Assembly: GCA_905236705.1 (NCBI GenBank)
Contig: CAJOOZ010000122.1
Span: 1 to 46,384, forward strand
Source of the DNA: an uncultured Lachnospiraceae bacterium
GTDB lineage: Bacteria > Bacillota > Clostridia > Lachnospirales > Lachnospiraceae
DNA length: 46,384 nucleotides
Reading direction: 5' to 3'
The notes beneath the pieces are model-generated. The model was not told the origin of the DNA. It saw only the letters and a list, made by a program, of their open reading frames with translations, and did not search any database. Both the position numbers and the translations under genes were made by a program. Below are positions 33,291-41,329 of this stretch, one piece after another. The stretch's first letter is position 1. The number at the start of each line of letters is the position of its first letter.

Positions 33291-34418
33291 ATGAAGAAAG
33301 AATCGTTGAAGACAGAAATGCTGAAGCCGGATCGGTTGAAACCGGCAATAGTAATGGCAGAGGATGGAAAAGGCAGAGACAGGGCAATGGATGGCATCCG
33401 CGGGGTGGCCATCCTGCTTGTGATGCTGGGACACTGTATCGTTTTGAACGGTCTGGAGGAAAAGGATCCGTTTCTGTATGATATCATCAAGTCCGTGCAG
33501 ATGCCGTTGTTCATGCTGGTCAGCGGGTTTGTGTCCGCCGGCGCCAGAGGGGGATTTTCCAGGCTTGTCCGCAGGGCGGAAAGTTACCTGCTGCCGTTTT
33601 TTTCGTGGTTTGTCGTATCCTATTTTCTGGCAAGGATCAAGGGCCTCATACAAGGGCAGACGATCACGGTATCTTTGGCGGATTTTGCCGGAGAGCTGAA
33701 AGCGCTTTTGTTTCAGACAGACAGAGGGCTGTGGTTTTTCATGACGCTGTTTGTGATCACCGTGTTTATGACGGTGTCAGAGGAGTTGTCCCGTCGTTTT
33801 TTCGGAGGACATATGGCGGCAACCCTGGTGCCTGTGGGCGTATTGTATGTACTTACCTATCTGCAGACCCGTACAGGGAATACGTTCCTCAGCCCCTCGC
33901 TGACCCTTCAGTATATGCCCTTTTATGTGCTGGGATATCTGCGCTCCGGTAGCAGAGCGCGAAATGTTTCGCCAAAGGTGGAAAAGATCTTTGCCGCGCT
34001 TTGTCTGGCATTATTTCTGGTTATGGTCATTCTGTATCCGTTGGGCAGACCTGCCGCCTCGGGCAGGGAAGTGCTGATTCAGATGCTTGCGTCGTTTCTC
34101 GGCAGCGTGGGGATGTTTTGCCTGCTTAAGGTTGCATTATCCGGTGACAGGGTGTCTGTTCTGTCCTTTCTGGGTCTGTATACCTCCGAGATCTATGTGC
34201 TGCATTTCCGTTTTGCAAGACTTCTGGGGATCGGCCGAAGAACTGATACCATCTGGTCATTTCGCGGTTTTTTCTGGCTGATCGCTTCGGTTCTGGTCAT
34301 GAGCATCCTGACAGCCGTTTTTATTTTTGTGCTGGAGAGGATTCCTGTCTGCCGGTATCTTTTGTTCGGCAAGAGGGGCAAAAGAGACCGGCCTTCAAAG
34401 CAAGAGAACAAAGGCTGA
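33291..34418 (+). CDS. Acyltransferase family 3 membrane protein (3 of 3)
   Basis: 375 residues. RAMDGIRGVAILLVMLGHCIVLNGL near residue 35 carries the catalytic His and MPLFMLVSGFVSAGARGG near 71 the conserved SG motif; about ten membrane segments follow. The start is uncertain: the ATG at 33291 gives an N-terminal tail of 34 charged residues with a weak ribosome site, and an ATG at 33354 is possible. Its 3' end overlaps a reverse-strand gene by 98 bp, tail to tail. It is the last gene of the forward run that began at 25538. Confidence 0.87.
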   Translation: MKKESLKTEMLKPDRLKPAIVMAEDGKGRDRAMDGIRGVAILLVMLGHCIVLNGLEEKDPFLYDIIKSVQMPLFMLVSGFVSAGARGGFSRLVRRAESYLLPFFSWFVVSYFLARIKGLIQGQTITVSLADFAGELKALLFQTDRGLWFFMTLFVITVFMTVSEELSRRFFGGHMAATLVPVGVLYVLTYLQTRTGNTFLSPSLTLQYMPFYVLGYLRSGSRARNVSPKVEKIFAALCLALFLVMVILYPLGRPAASGREVLIQMLASFLGSVGMFCLLKVALSGDRVSVLSFLGLYTSEIYVLHFRFARLLGIGRRTDTIWSFRGFFWLIASVLVMSILTAVFIFVLERIPVCRYLLFGKRGKRDRPSKQENKG

Positions 34419-36042
34419 CTGCAGCTACCACATACATGGTGGGATAAGAGTACTGGATGAAGGAAGCGGGTGCAGTCAGAAAGATCACAAGCTCCCTTGC
34501 AAGAAGAGCAGAGAAGAAGAAAAAGTAAAAGGCATTTTTACGAAAGATTGAGACGATGAGAGCGGCAAAGGCGATCATCAGCATCGGTAAAAAGGCCTCG
34601 CCACCGGCTTTGAATAAAAAGTCGGCATAGCCTTTATGATAGGACAAAGGCAGCCGCCTGAAAGCGTCCAACATTTCAAATCCATAATCCCGATCATGCT
34701 CGTACAGGTGAAAATCCGAGCTGATGACGGGCTTTAAGTTCAGAACCATATCGGTATTATAATTCCAGATCCCGTTTGTTACACAAAACAGCTGCAGTCT
34801 TTCACCGAAATAAAGATCCGGATTGTGAAGGAGCAGCCGCAGTGCGCTTTTCAGATATTTTTGCTGAGTGAGGGCGTCGGCTCCCGTCTGTGTGTAACGC
34901 CCCTCATTATGATCGGAGTTGTAGCGGTTGTAGGCGCTGCAGGAGAGGGAATCGTTGTGAAGATAGCCGAAATCCGTAACGGCGCTGATGTTGGAGATGT
35001 CCTCGTCGGCGCCCTCATAGGTCTGATCCCGCCACAGGATCACGGACAGCGGACGGGTGGTGGAGATGATCAGATAATCACTGCCGTAATATTTTTTTTC
35101 GCCCTGCTTCTGGGGCTGTGAGATCAGGGAATAAAAACACAGGACCAGGACAAAAAAGATAAGCCCGCTTTTGATGCTTCCGGGCATCTTTTTTTGCCGG
35201 CGTGATTTTTTTGCATTGTCGGCGTCTTTGGAAGGATCCGTATGTGAGAGCCCGCCGGAAGCGTAGGTCAGCGGGATCAGAAAGGCAGACAGGGGCAGCA
35301 GCACGATACTCTCACTGCGCCACAGACACAAAAGGGCAGTCAGAAAAGACAGAGAGAGTAGTTTCCCCGGGGTCAGGACAGCCTGTTGCAGATGTTCAAA
35401 ATACAGATACATGAAATAATACAAAAAGAAAGAAGCATAGATCGCGGGACGGAAGCACATCAGGCTTCCGAGGAGCGTAAAGGGCAGCAGTGCGGGCGCA
35501 ATCAACAGAGCCACTGCGACAGGCGATGGCTTTTTCAAAAGCGCATAGCCTTTTGCGAATATGAAAGTGTAGACATACGCATAGCACACATCCGAGAGCA
35601 GGACAGGACCGCAGGAAGCGGGGAAAATACTCATGGCCGTCATATAAAACAGACTGGTCAGGTAGTTGTGCCAATAGACAGGCAGAAAGCGCGTGGCGTA
35701 GGCAAAAATAATGGGATCGTCATTCATGTAATAGCCCGGATAGGTGGCCAGGAGACCTGCTGCGTAGACTGCCAGCAGGCAGCAAAAGACCATGAGCAGA
35801 TGCTTTTGTCCAAAGGCCTTTTTCAGAAAAGAAAAAAAGGCAAGCCAGAACAAAAGTACCAGCAGCTTGGTCAGAATGTGCATGGGCAGTATCATGTCTT
35901 CGTCAATGGGCAGACAGTTCATATTCAGTCCGTCGGATGAGAAGATACGTGTGTCCGTCACAAAGCTGATCCCCCAGAATATAGCAGCGGGGATCAGGAT
36001 CCTGAAGGAGATATGAAATGTAGATTTTTTGGTTTCATTCAT
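34321..36042 (-). CDS. Large multi-pass membrane protein, GT-C-like, unknown
   Basis: 573 residues with about eleven membrane segments. YPGYYMNDDPIIFAYATRFLPVYWHNYLTSLFYM near residue 118-150 looks like the acidic first loop of GT-C enzymes; no specific family could be assigned. A soluble loop near residues 310-450 has a Tyr-rich segment. The ATG at 36042 has only a weak site (ACAGGTAATATACC). Transcribed in reverse after the 705-residue membrane protein, 56 nt downstream of it. The last 32 codons overlap the convergent acyltransferase gene. It could also be a Wzy-type polymerase; sequence alone does not decide. Confidence 0.75.
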   Translation of the reverse strand: MNETKKSTFHISFRILIPAAIFWGISFVTDTRIFSSDGLNMNCLPIDEDMILPMHILTKLLVLLFWLAFFSFLKKAFGQKHLLMVFCCLLAVYAAGLLATYPGYYMNDDPIIFAYATRFLPVYWHNYLTSLFYMTAMSIFPASCGPVLLSDVCYAYVYTFIFAKGYALLKKPSPVAVALLIAPALLPFTLLGSLMCFRPAIYASFFLYYFMYLYFEHLQQAVLTPGKLLSLSFLTALLCLWRSESIVLLPLSAFLIPLTYASGGLSHTDPSKDADNAKKSRRQKKMPGSIKSGLIFFVLVLCFYSLISQPQKQGEKKYYGSDYLIISTTRPLSVILWRDQTYEGADEDISNISAVTDFGYLHNDSLSCSAYNRYNSDHNEGRYTQTGADALTQQKYLKSALRLLLHNPDLYFGERLQLFCVTNGIWNYNTDMVLNLKPVISSDFHLYEHDRDYGFEMLDAFRRLPLSYHKGYADFLFKAGGEAFLPMLMIAFAALIVSIFRKNAFYFFFFSALLARELVIFLTAPASFIQYSYPTMYVVAAVSLCSLALKAGLFCPSCRTKDTGRQESSPAQK

Positions 36043-36098
36043 GGTATATTACCTGTCATTTCAAAGTTTTGCCGTAAAGGACCACGGCGTCTGCCGCG

Positions 36099-38216
36099 TC
36101 AGGGGGCAGATATCTGATCCGGCGAAGGATCGGTGGCAATGAGGTCGGGATAGAGGATGCTGTCCGGAGCCCCTTCGGCATCCGATACGAAGCCCACTGT
36201 ATAGACCTTGTCAAAATATTGCAGATGGTCGCCCGGCGCAAGAGCGCCCCGCTCGATCCACAGGATACAGTCCGGAGGAGTAAGAGGGTCTGCGTCTGTT
36301 ACCTGCATGGTCGTATCATCGGCGATGATGTGACGGATGCGGGCATCGGGCAGGCGTTTTTTTAACAGCTTCCAGAGGGGGTAATCATAGCCGTCTCCGG
36401 AGATGACAAGCCCAATGTCCTTCGGATGGGTGAGGGCCAGCTGATCCAGCAGATCGTTGTAGGATTCGTAGCAGCCGGGATGACTTTTAAACATCTGCTG
36501 TTCCCTGACAAGGGGATCGCAGCCGCTTGCCAGATAGGAAAAAGCCTCCTGCGAATTGTATTCCAGCGGCTTTAGAGCCAGCAAAAGACAGAGAAAGGTC
36601 AGGCAGGAAAGAAGAAGCCTGCCTTTTGTTTTGGAGCCGCCGGCAGAGGACTCTTTGACAAAATGATCCAGAATATAGACAGAAGCAACAGCAGCCACGC
36701 TCAGCGCCGGATATAAAAGGCGGGAGCCCCAGGGCTGCCAGCGGAGCAGCGCCAGGATAAAGCCAAAGCCCAGCCATGCGCTGATCACGAAACCCGGTTT
36801 AAAATCCGTATCCTTTACGCCGCGCCTTGTCAGAGCCCTGATGCCGTATACGATCAGAAGCATGCCGCCCAATAAGGCGAAATATGCTGCGAAGGGGCTG
36901 GAGGAGCGGTCGTGGGAATATATATTGCCGTCGAAATACAGATAAGTGATAAAGTCAAATCCGTGAAAGGATATGGCAATGTTGTTGACCTCCACATTCA
37001 GAATGCGGCCCAGAGAAATGGGCAGCCGATACATGAAACCGTTCAGAGCACTCCAGATATGCTGCGTGATCAGAAGGGAATAGTTTTTCAGGATGTTGAC
37101 CAGGATATAGGATACGTTTTTGGTAGCAACCATGATATCGTCACCGGTGGCGGAGCTGATCAGAGCGCCGGTGGAGCGGTAGGTCCTGATCAGGGTCTCA
37201 GCCGATGTCAACAAAAGAGCGGCAAGAGCCGATAAGCCCAGTTTGAACAGACCGGCTGCCGAGTCTTTGCGCCGGATGCAGCAAACCAGCACCCAGGGCA
37301 GGAACATCACCAGGGAGACGCAGACACTGGTCTTCATCAAAAAAGCAAAGCCGACACTCAGTCCCAGACAGATGCTGAGCAGGAATGCCTGCCCGGACGG
37401 TTTTGGCTGAATTGCGGGCAGATCCGTAAAATAAAATAAAAAGGTGAGAAATACGGCATACCAGAGGGTGGCCGACAGATCATTCTGCGTTGTGACCGCC
37501 TGGGAGATGGTCAGCGGCATGGTCAGGAACATAAGCGCACCGAACAGGGAAAAGGGGCGCGATACCCCAAGATGCATCAGAAGCGCATAAAACAGATAAG
37601 CCGTTAGCAGCATGGAAGCATATTGATGGAGCGCCAGAAGAGCATCCGTGCCGGAGATAAGATACATGGTCAGCAGATTGTATTCCGCCAGCACGGGGGA
37701 ATAGAGCTGCCTGTTTATATTGGTCAGATAATAGTTCACACTGCAGTTGTCTGTCCAGTGACCGATCCTGGCCAGGTGATATGTCATGGAGTCATAGTTG
37801 TAAGCTGTGGTAAAACAGGAGATTACCAGAAGATACAGGCTCAGAAGAGCACAGGCGGACAAAAGCAGTCTTTCAGCCAAAGAGCAGGATTGCCAAAGGT
37901 CTTTCAGCCGGCGGGGGATCTTTTTCAGATCTGCCCGCAGGGCGGAAAAAAAGCGCTTCAGCGAAGGCAGAAGGATGCCTTTATCCTCCTCCTTGCGCGG
38001 AAGGGTCAGCAAAAGAAGATCTGTCAGGAGCCAGAACATGGTCACGGACAGGGAAGTGAGCGCCGGGACAAGGCTCAGCAGATTGACACTGAGCAGGATC
38101 AGAGACTCAAAGACCAGAAGTGCACTGACCAGGCGGATGGGTCTTTGGGCGATCCGGACATACAGTTTTTGACATATCAGATAATACCCCAGTGGGAGAA
38201 GTAATAGTAATATCAT
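36099..38216 (-). CDS. GT-C family membrane glycosyltransferase-like protein
   Basis: 705 residues, about twelve to thirteen membrane segments plus a C-terminal soluble domain near 580-705. AYNYDSMTYHLARIGHW near residue 136 is the Asp-containing loop of PMT/family-39-like GT-C proteins, and YLTNINRQLYSPVLAEYNLLTMYL follows. The ATG at 38216 lies 9 nt downstream of a -10 box with no Shine-Dalgarno, so translation may begin on a leaderless transcript. It heads a reverse pair with the 573-residue protein. Possible roles: sugar transfer from a polyprenyl-phosphate donor, or chain polymerisation. Confidence 0.82.
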   Translation of the reverse strand: MILLLLLPLGYYLICQKLYVRIAQRPIRLVSALLVFESLILLSVNLLSLVPALTSLSVTMFWLLTDLLLLTLPRKEEDKGILLPSLKRFFSALRADLKKIPRRLKDLWQSCSLAERLLLSACALLSLYLLVISCFTTAYNYDSMTYHLARIGHWTDNCSVNYYLTNINRQLYSPVLAEYNLLTMYLISGTDALLALHQYASMLLTAYLFYALLMHLGVSRPFSLFGALMFLTMPLTISQAVTTQNDLSATLWYAVFLTFLFYFTDLPAIQPKPSGQAFLLSICLGLSVGFAFLMKTSVCVSLVMFLPWVLVCCIRRKDSAAGLFKLGLSALAALLLTSAETLIRTYRSTGALISSATGDDIMVATKNVSYILVNILKNYSLLITQHIWSALNGFMYRLPISLGRILNVEVNNIAISFHGFDFITYLYFDGNIYSHDRSSSPFAAYFALLGGMLLIVYGIRALTRRGVKDTDFKPGFVISAWLGFGFILALLRWQPWGSRLLYPALSVAAVASVYILDHFVKESSAGGSKTKGRLLLSCLTFLCLLLALKPLEYNSQEAFSYLASGCDPLVREQQMFKSHPGCYESYNDLLDQLALTHPKDIGLVISGDGYDYPLWKLLKKRLPDARIRHIIADDTTMQVTDADPLTPPDCILWIERGALAPGDHLQYFDKVYTVGFVSDAEGAPDSILYPDLIATDPSPDQISAP

Positions 38217-38225
38217 AACAGATAC

Positions 38226-38254
38226 ATTGTAGCGGAAAAGGGGGCAAGATTCAA
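38226..38254 (-). promoter_or_regulatory. Reverse-strand promoter, leaderless configuration
   Basis: On the minus strand TTGAAT (38254-38249), a 17-bp spacer, TACAAT (38231-38226), 9 nt before the ATG at 38216. The first 7 nt after the -10 place the start at about 38219, a leader of about 3 nt. No purine-rich site precedes the ATG. Confidence 0.65.
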
Positions 38255-38269
38255 GGTATAGAATGCGGT

Positions 38270-38298
38270 TTGCCCCGTGGGCTTTGGCGTGCTATAAT
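38270..38298 (+). promoter_or_regulatory. Forward promoter, leaderless configuration
   Basis: TTGCCC (38270-38275; 4 of 6), a 17-bp spacer, perfect TATAAT (38293-38298). The ATG of the flippase gene is at 38306, 7 nt after the -10, so transcription should start at or within a few bases of its A. ACAGCTT, not a ribosome site, fills the gap. Confidence 0.65.
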
Positions 38299-38305
38299 AC
38301 AGCTT

Positions 38306-39868
38306 ATGGCACAACAACCCGCGAAAAACAGACAACTGATCCTGAATATGTTAGCTTCGCTCCTGTCCACGGCTGTGTCTCTTGGCATCAGCTTTTTTAT
38401 CACGCCGCCGATCATCGACAGGCTGGGAGCAGAGGCACAGGGCTTCAATACCATGGCTGCCAATTTTGTGAATTATGCTGCTATCGCGGCGATGGCACTC
38501 AATTCCATGGCAGGGCGTTTTATTACCGTGCGCATCGCACAGGGAGACGAAGAGGGGGCTAACCGTTATTTTAATTCCGTGATGTATGCCAATCTGGTGA
38601 TCGTTGCGGCACTGGTGCTGCCGTCCGCAGCCATCGTGATCCGGCTTGACAGGCTGGTTAATATCTCACCTGCGCTGGTCACGGATGTCAAGCTTCTGTT
38701 TGCGCTGATGTTTGTCAATTTCTTCGTGACCATCATTTCGACCACCTTTTCCACAGCCACCTTTGCGGCCAACCGGCTGGATCTGCAGGCACTTCGCACC
38801 ATCGAATCCCAGCTGATCAGGGCTGCGATCCTCATCCTGCTCTTTGGGCTGCTTCCTGTCAGGGTATGCTATCTGGGCATTGCCACCCTGGCGGCCAACT
38901 GCTACCTGTTCATCAGCTATATTCATTATACGAAAAAACTGCTGCCGGGCATCAGGGTCAGCCGGAAGTATTTTTCCATGCCGACCGTTCTGGAGATCCT
39001 GTCCGCCGGCATCTGGAATACGGTAATGCGTACAGGGCAGGTTCTGACCAATCAACTGGATACCCTGATCACCAATCTGTGGATCGGTGCCACCGAAAGC
39101 GGATATATCGGCACATCCACCATGATCGTGACCAATGTGAACCTGCTGTATGAGACCGTATCGGCGGTCTTTACTCCGTCCCTGACCATTAGCTTTGCCA
39201 AAAACAATAAAGATGAGCTGACGCAGGATCTGAAATCCGCAATGCGGCTGACAGGCTTTTTTGCCAATATACCGCTCTGCTATATTATCGGCTTCGGCGT
39301 TGCATTTTACAGGCTCTGGCTCCCCTCCGAAGCTTCCGTGATTCCCGTATATTATGCGCTGACGGTCCTGATCATGATGGGAACGCTGGTGGGGGGCGCC
39401 ATCAGTCCTTTGTTCAATGTGTATACTGTCGTGAACAGGCTGAAATGGAATTCCATCGTGACGCTTCTGATGGGTGTGATGAATGCTGCCATCGTATTTA
39501 TCCTGCTGCAGTTTGAATCCCTGCGTCCTTACGGGATTTATTTTGTGGCCGGCGTCTCTTCCGTGCTGGGGATCATCAAAAATCTGACATTCACGCCCCT
39601 CTATGCGGCGCATTGCCTGAAACTGCCCAAAAAGGTATTCTATCCCACCATATTCAGATATATCCTGGTGACCTGCCTGATGGGCATTGCTTTTTTCGCC
39701 CTCGGGCGCGTCATGCCCTCCGGTTCATGGCTTCTCATCGGTCTCAGTGTGCTCGTTTGCGGCATCATCGGCAGCGCGATGAATTATCTTTTATTATTTG
39801 AACAAAAAGAAAGAGAAGTGCTGACACAGACACTTCTCGGATTTCTGAAACGCATCAGGCGCGGGTAA
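38306..39868 (+). CDS. Polysaccharide flippase (Wzx, MATE-like superfamily)
   Basis: 520-residue lipid-linked oligosaccharide flippase, 12-14 membrane segments. The N-terminal NMLASLLSTAVSLGISFFITPPIIDRLGAEAQG matches the Wzx signature (F.TP.ii..LG); AALVLPSAAIVIRLDRLVNIS follows a typical loop. Start: the ATG at 38306, because a TTG at 38270 coincides with the -35 box. Expected to move undecaprenyl-PP-linked repeat units to the outer face. It ends with a hairpin before the convergent sialyltransferase-like gene. Confidence 0.9.
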   Translation: MAQQPAKNRQLILNMLASLLSTAVSLGISFFITPPIIDRLGAEAQGFNTMAANFVNYAAIAAMALNSMAGRFITVRIAQGDEEGANRYFNSVMYANLVIVAALVLPSAAIVIRLDRLVNISPALVTDVKLLFALMFVNFFVTIISTTFSTATFAANRLDLQALRTIESQLIRAAILILLFGLLPVRVCYLGIATLAANCYLFISYIHYTKKLLPGIRVSRKYFSMPTVLEILSAGIWNTVMRTGQVLTNQLDTLITNLWIGATESGYIGTSTMIVTNVNLLYETVSAVFTPSLTISFAKNNKDELTQDLKSAMRLTGFFANIPLCYIIGFGVAFYRLWLPSEASVIPVYYALTVLIMMGTLVGGAISPLFNVYTVVNRLKWNSIVTLLMGVMNAAIVFILLQFESLRPYGIYFVAGVSSVLGIIKNLTFTPLYAAHCLKLPKKVFYPTIFRYILVTCLMGIAFFALGRVMPSGSWLLIGLSVLVCGIIGSAMNYLLLFEQKEREVLTQTLLGFLKRIRRG

Positions 39869-39882
39869 TCAGGCACAGGTGA

Positions 39883-39902
39883 TTGTCTGCAAAAGCAGAC
39901 AA
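39883..39902 (+). terminator. Hairpin between convergent genes
   Basis: TTGTCTGC (39883-39890), loop AAAA, GCAGACAA (39895-39902): an 8-bp perfect stem. Neither strand has a good T run after it, so termination efficiency is doubtful, but no other hairpin is present in the gap. Confidence 0.45.
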
Positions 39903-39912
39903 AAGAGCGTTC

Positions 39913-41070
39913 CTACCCGCGATCCGGCTGCAGCAGCTCCCACAGCTCTTCTTTGCTTCTTGCGATCTCGACATTCTCATAGAGCTTTTTTAATTTGGAA
40001 AAATACAGCTCATAGTCACATTTTTCATTAAAAGAGTCCCCTGCCAGCGGATACAGAAAAATGATCCGGCATCCGGAGTGAAACAGGAGTTTGCCCGAGA
40101 CACAGGCCGTGGAGTAGTAGGACAGCAGCGTTTTGTGCTCCATATAGCCGCCGGCAAAAGCCAGCTCAAAGGGAGCGCCATCTTCGTAGAGGGTCATCTG
40201 TTGGTCAAATCTGTCATGGACGCCCCTGGGATGCGGCTTCATGCAAAACCGGTCATAGCCTGTCTTTTGGGCGATCTCACGGATCAGAGAGGCATAGCTG
40301 TCAGGATTTTGCGTGATATTTGCCGTGCCCTGCCCGAGAAAGATGTATTCTGCATCAATGGCGGGGGGAGTGAATCCGAACAGCTCCCCAAGCCGGCGGG
40401 AGATCCGTTTGATACGGTCGGGGCTGTTGGGAATCTTTTTCAGATGGAAGCCGGTGCTTTTGTGATCGGCCACGGCGGGTTCGGCCAGAGCGGGTTCAAA
40501 GAGGTAAAGCCTGTTCTCTGCTTTTTTGATATTAAACCCTTTGCCGGCTCTGTAGACAAGGCGTCCCGCCCGGGTGGAAACAGATGAGACGGGAGGCCTG
40601 GTGTAGCTGGCAAATCCGTCCTCGAACCTGTGAAGCCTGACATGGCGGTTTTGCAGGATCGCTTCCTTGACGATCTCCTTGCTGATCTCATCCGGCAGGC
40701 CCGGAGAAGCGAAAAAGACATGGGAATACTGCTTCATATCCGGCTTGTGACCGTCCGTGAAAAGCCGCGGAAATTCCGGATTTCGGATCAGACTCTCGTA
40801 CAGCATGGCGGGGCCTTTTTTGTAGGGATTTCTGATCTGCCTGCCGTCTGCGAAAAACGCATCGTCAAAGCAGGATGAGAGTTTTGGGGAAGTATACAGA
40901 TCCTTCAGACAGGCGGTCTTGTCTGTCAGCAGGATGTCTGTGGGAAGGTCCTTAAAAAATGCGTCCCGGATAAAGAGGAACACCATCAGATGATAGGGCG
41001 TCGATGCGATACCCAGAATGCGGGACGGAGGATTGTATTTATTTCTGCTTTCAGAAGTATTTTTGCACAT
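39913..41070 (-). CDS. Sialyltransferase-like glycosyltransferase (GT52/polysialyltransferase-type)
   Basis: About 385 residues. GIASTPYHLMVFLFIRDAFF near the N-terminus, AEYIFLGQGTANITQNP near residue 260 and RFCMKPHPRG near 292 resemble the N-terminal and CMP-binding parts of GT52 lipooligosaccharide and related polysialyltransferase proteins. The assignment is tentative. HS in LLFHSGCRIIFLYPL near 345 also fits. The ATG at 41070 is chosen; a TTG at 41130 in frame coincides with a TTGACA -35 box. No strong ribosome site is seen. If the function is right it would use a CMP-nonulosonic acid, and a NeuB homologue lies 3 kb away. Confidence 0.7.
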   Translation of the reverse strand: MCKNTSESRNKYNPPSRILGIASTPYHLMVFLFIRDAFFKDLPTDILLTDKTACLKDLYTSPKLSSCFDDAFFADGRQIRNPYKKGPAMLYESLIRNPEFPRLFTDGHKPDMKQYSHVFFASPGLPDEISKEIVKEAILQNRHVRLHRFEDGFASYTRPPVSSVSTRAGRLVYRAGKGFNIKKAENRLYLFEPALAEPAVADHKSTGFHLKKIPNSPDRIKRISRRLGELFGFTPPAIDAEYIFLGQGTANITQNPDSYASLIREIAQKTGYDRFCMKPHPRGVHDRFDQQMTLYEDGAPFELAFAGGYMEHKTLLSYYSTACVSGKLLFHSGCRIIFLYPLAGDSFNEKCDYELYFSKLKKLYENVEIARSKEELWELLQPDRG

Positions 41071-41102
41071 GGTATCAGTTGTCTTTCTTTTTGCTCTTTT
41101 TA

Positions 41103-41130
41103 TTTTTATCTTTTTTTTCTTTTCTGTCAA
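41103..41130 (-). promoter_or_regulatory. Promoter for the reverse-strand sialyltransferase-like gene
   Basis: On the minus strand TTGACA (41130-41125, perfect), a 16-bp A-rich spacer, TAAAAA (41108-41103; 4 of 6). Expected start near 41096, about 26 nt before the ATG at 41070. The spacer is a long A tract, which may bend the DNA. Confidence 0.5.
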
Positions 41131-41168
41131 CTTTATCTTTTTAGGCGGCCCCCCGGTTTGCGTTAGGA

Positions 41169-41197
41169 TTGAAAATAAGCGATGTTTATGCTATACT
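41169..41197 (+). promoter_or_regulatory. Sigma-A type promoter for the aminotransferase operon
   Basis: TTGAAA (41169-41174), a 17-bp spacer, TATACT (41192-41197). Expected start near 41204, a leader of about 120 nt. A hairpin GACAC...AGG/CCT...GTGTC (about 41242-41264) sits in the leader. Opens the DegT-FdtA-GT2-NeuB unit. Confidence 0.75.
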
Positions 41198-41275
41198 TTG
41201 TATGATTTTGAATTGCAGGCAGGCGGACATAGTCGGCAAATGACACAAAGGAGCGGCCTGTGTCGGAACAGTAAT

Positions 41276-41329
41276 ATGGAGAGGGCCGGAGAGAGTGTAT
41301 CCGGGATGACAGAGGACAGGAAGAAATGA
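41276..41329 (+). CDS. Possible 17-residue leader peptide overlapping the aminotransferase start
   Basis: ATG at 41276 opens 17 codons (MERAGESVSGMTEDRKK) ending in TGA at 41327-41329, which overlaps the ATG at 41326 as ATGA. The upstream site GGAACAG is weak. The arrangement would couple translation of the aminotransferase to the leader; equally it could be chance. No similarity recognised. Confidence 0.3.
   Translation: MERAGESVSGMTEDRKK

Noticed and set aside
38270-38305. TTG at 38270 as the flippase start
   Set aside because: It is the -35 box of the promoter; a transcript from that promoter could not include it.
39883-39902. A strong terminator between the flippase and the sialyltransferase-like gene
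   Set aside because: The stem is perfect but there is no T run on either strand, so only a weak terminator or hairpin is claimed.
41070-41130. TTG at 41130 as the start of the sialyltransferase-like gene
   Set aside because: TTGACA there is a perfect -35 box, the 20 added residues are Lys-rich low complexity, and there is no ribosome site.
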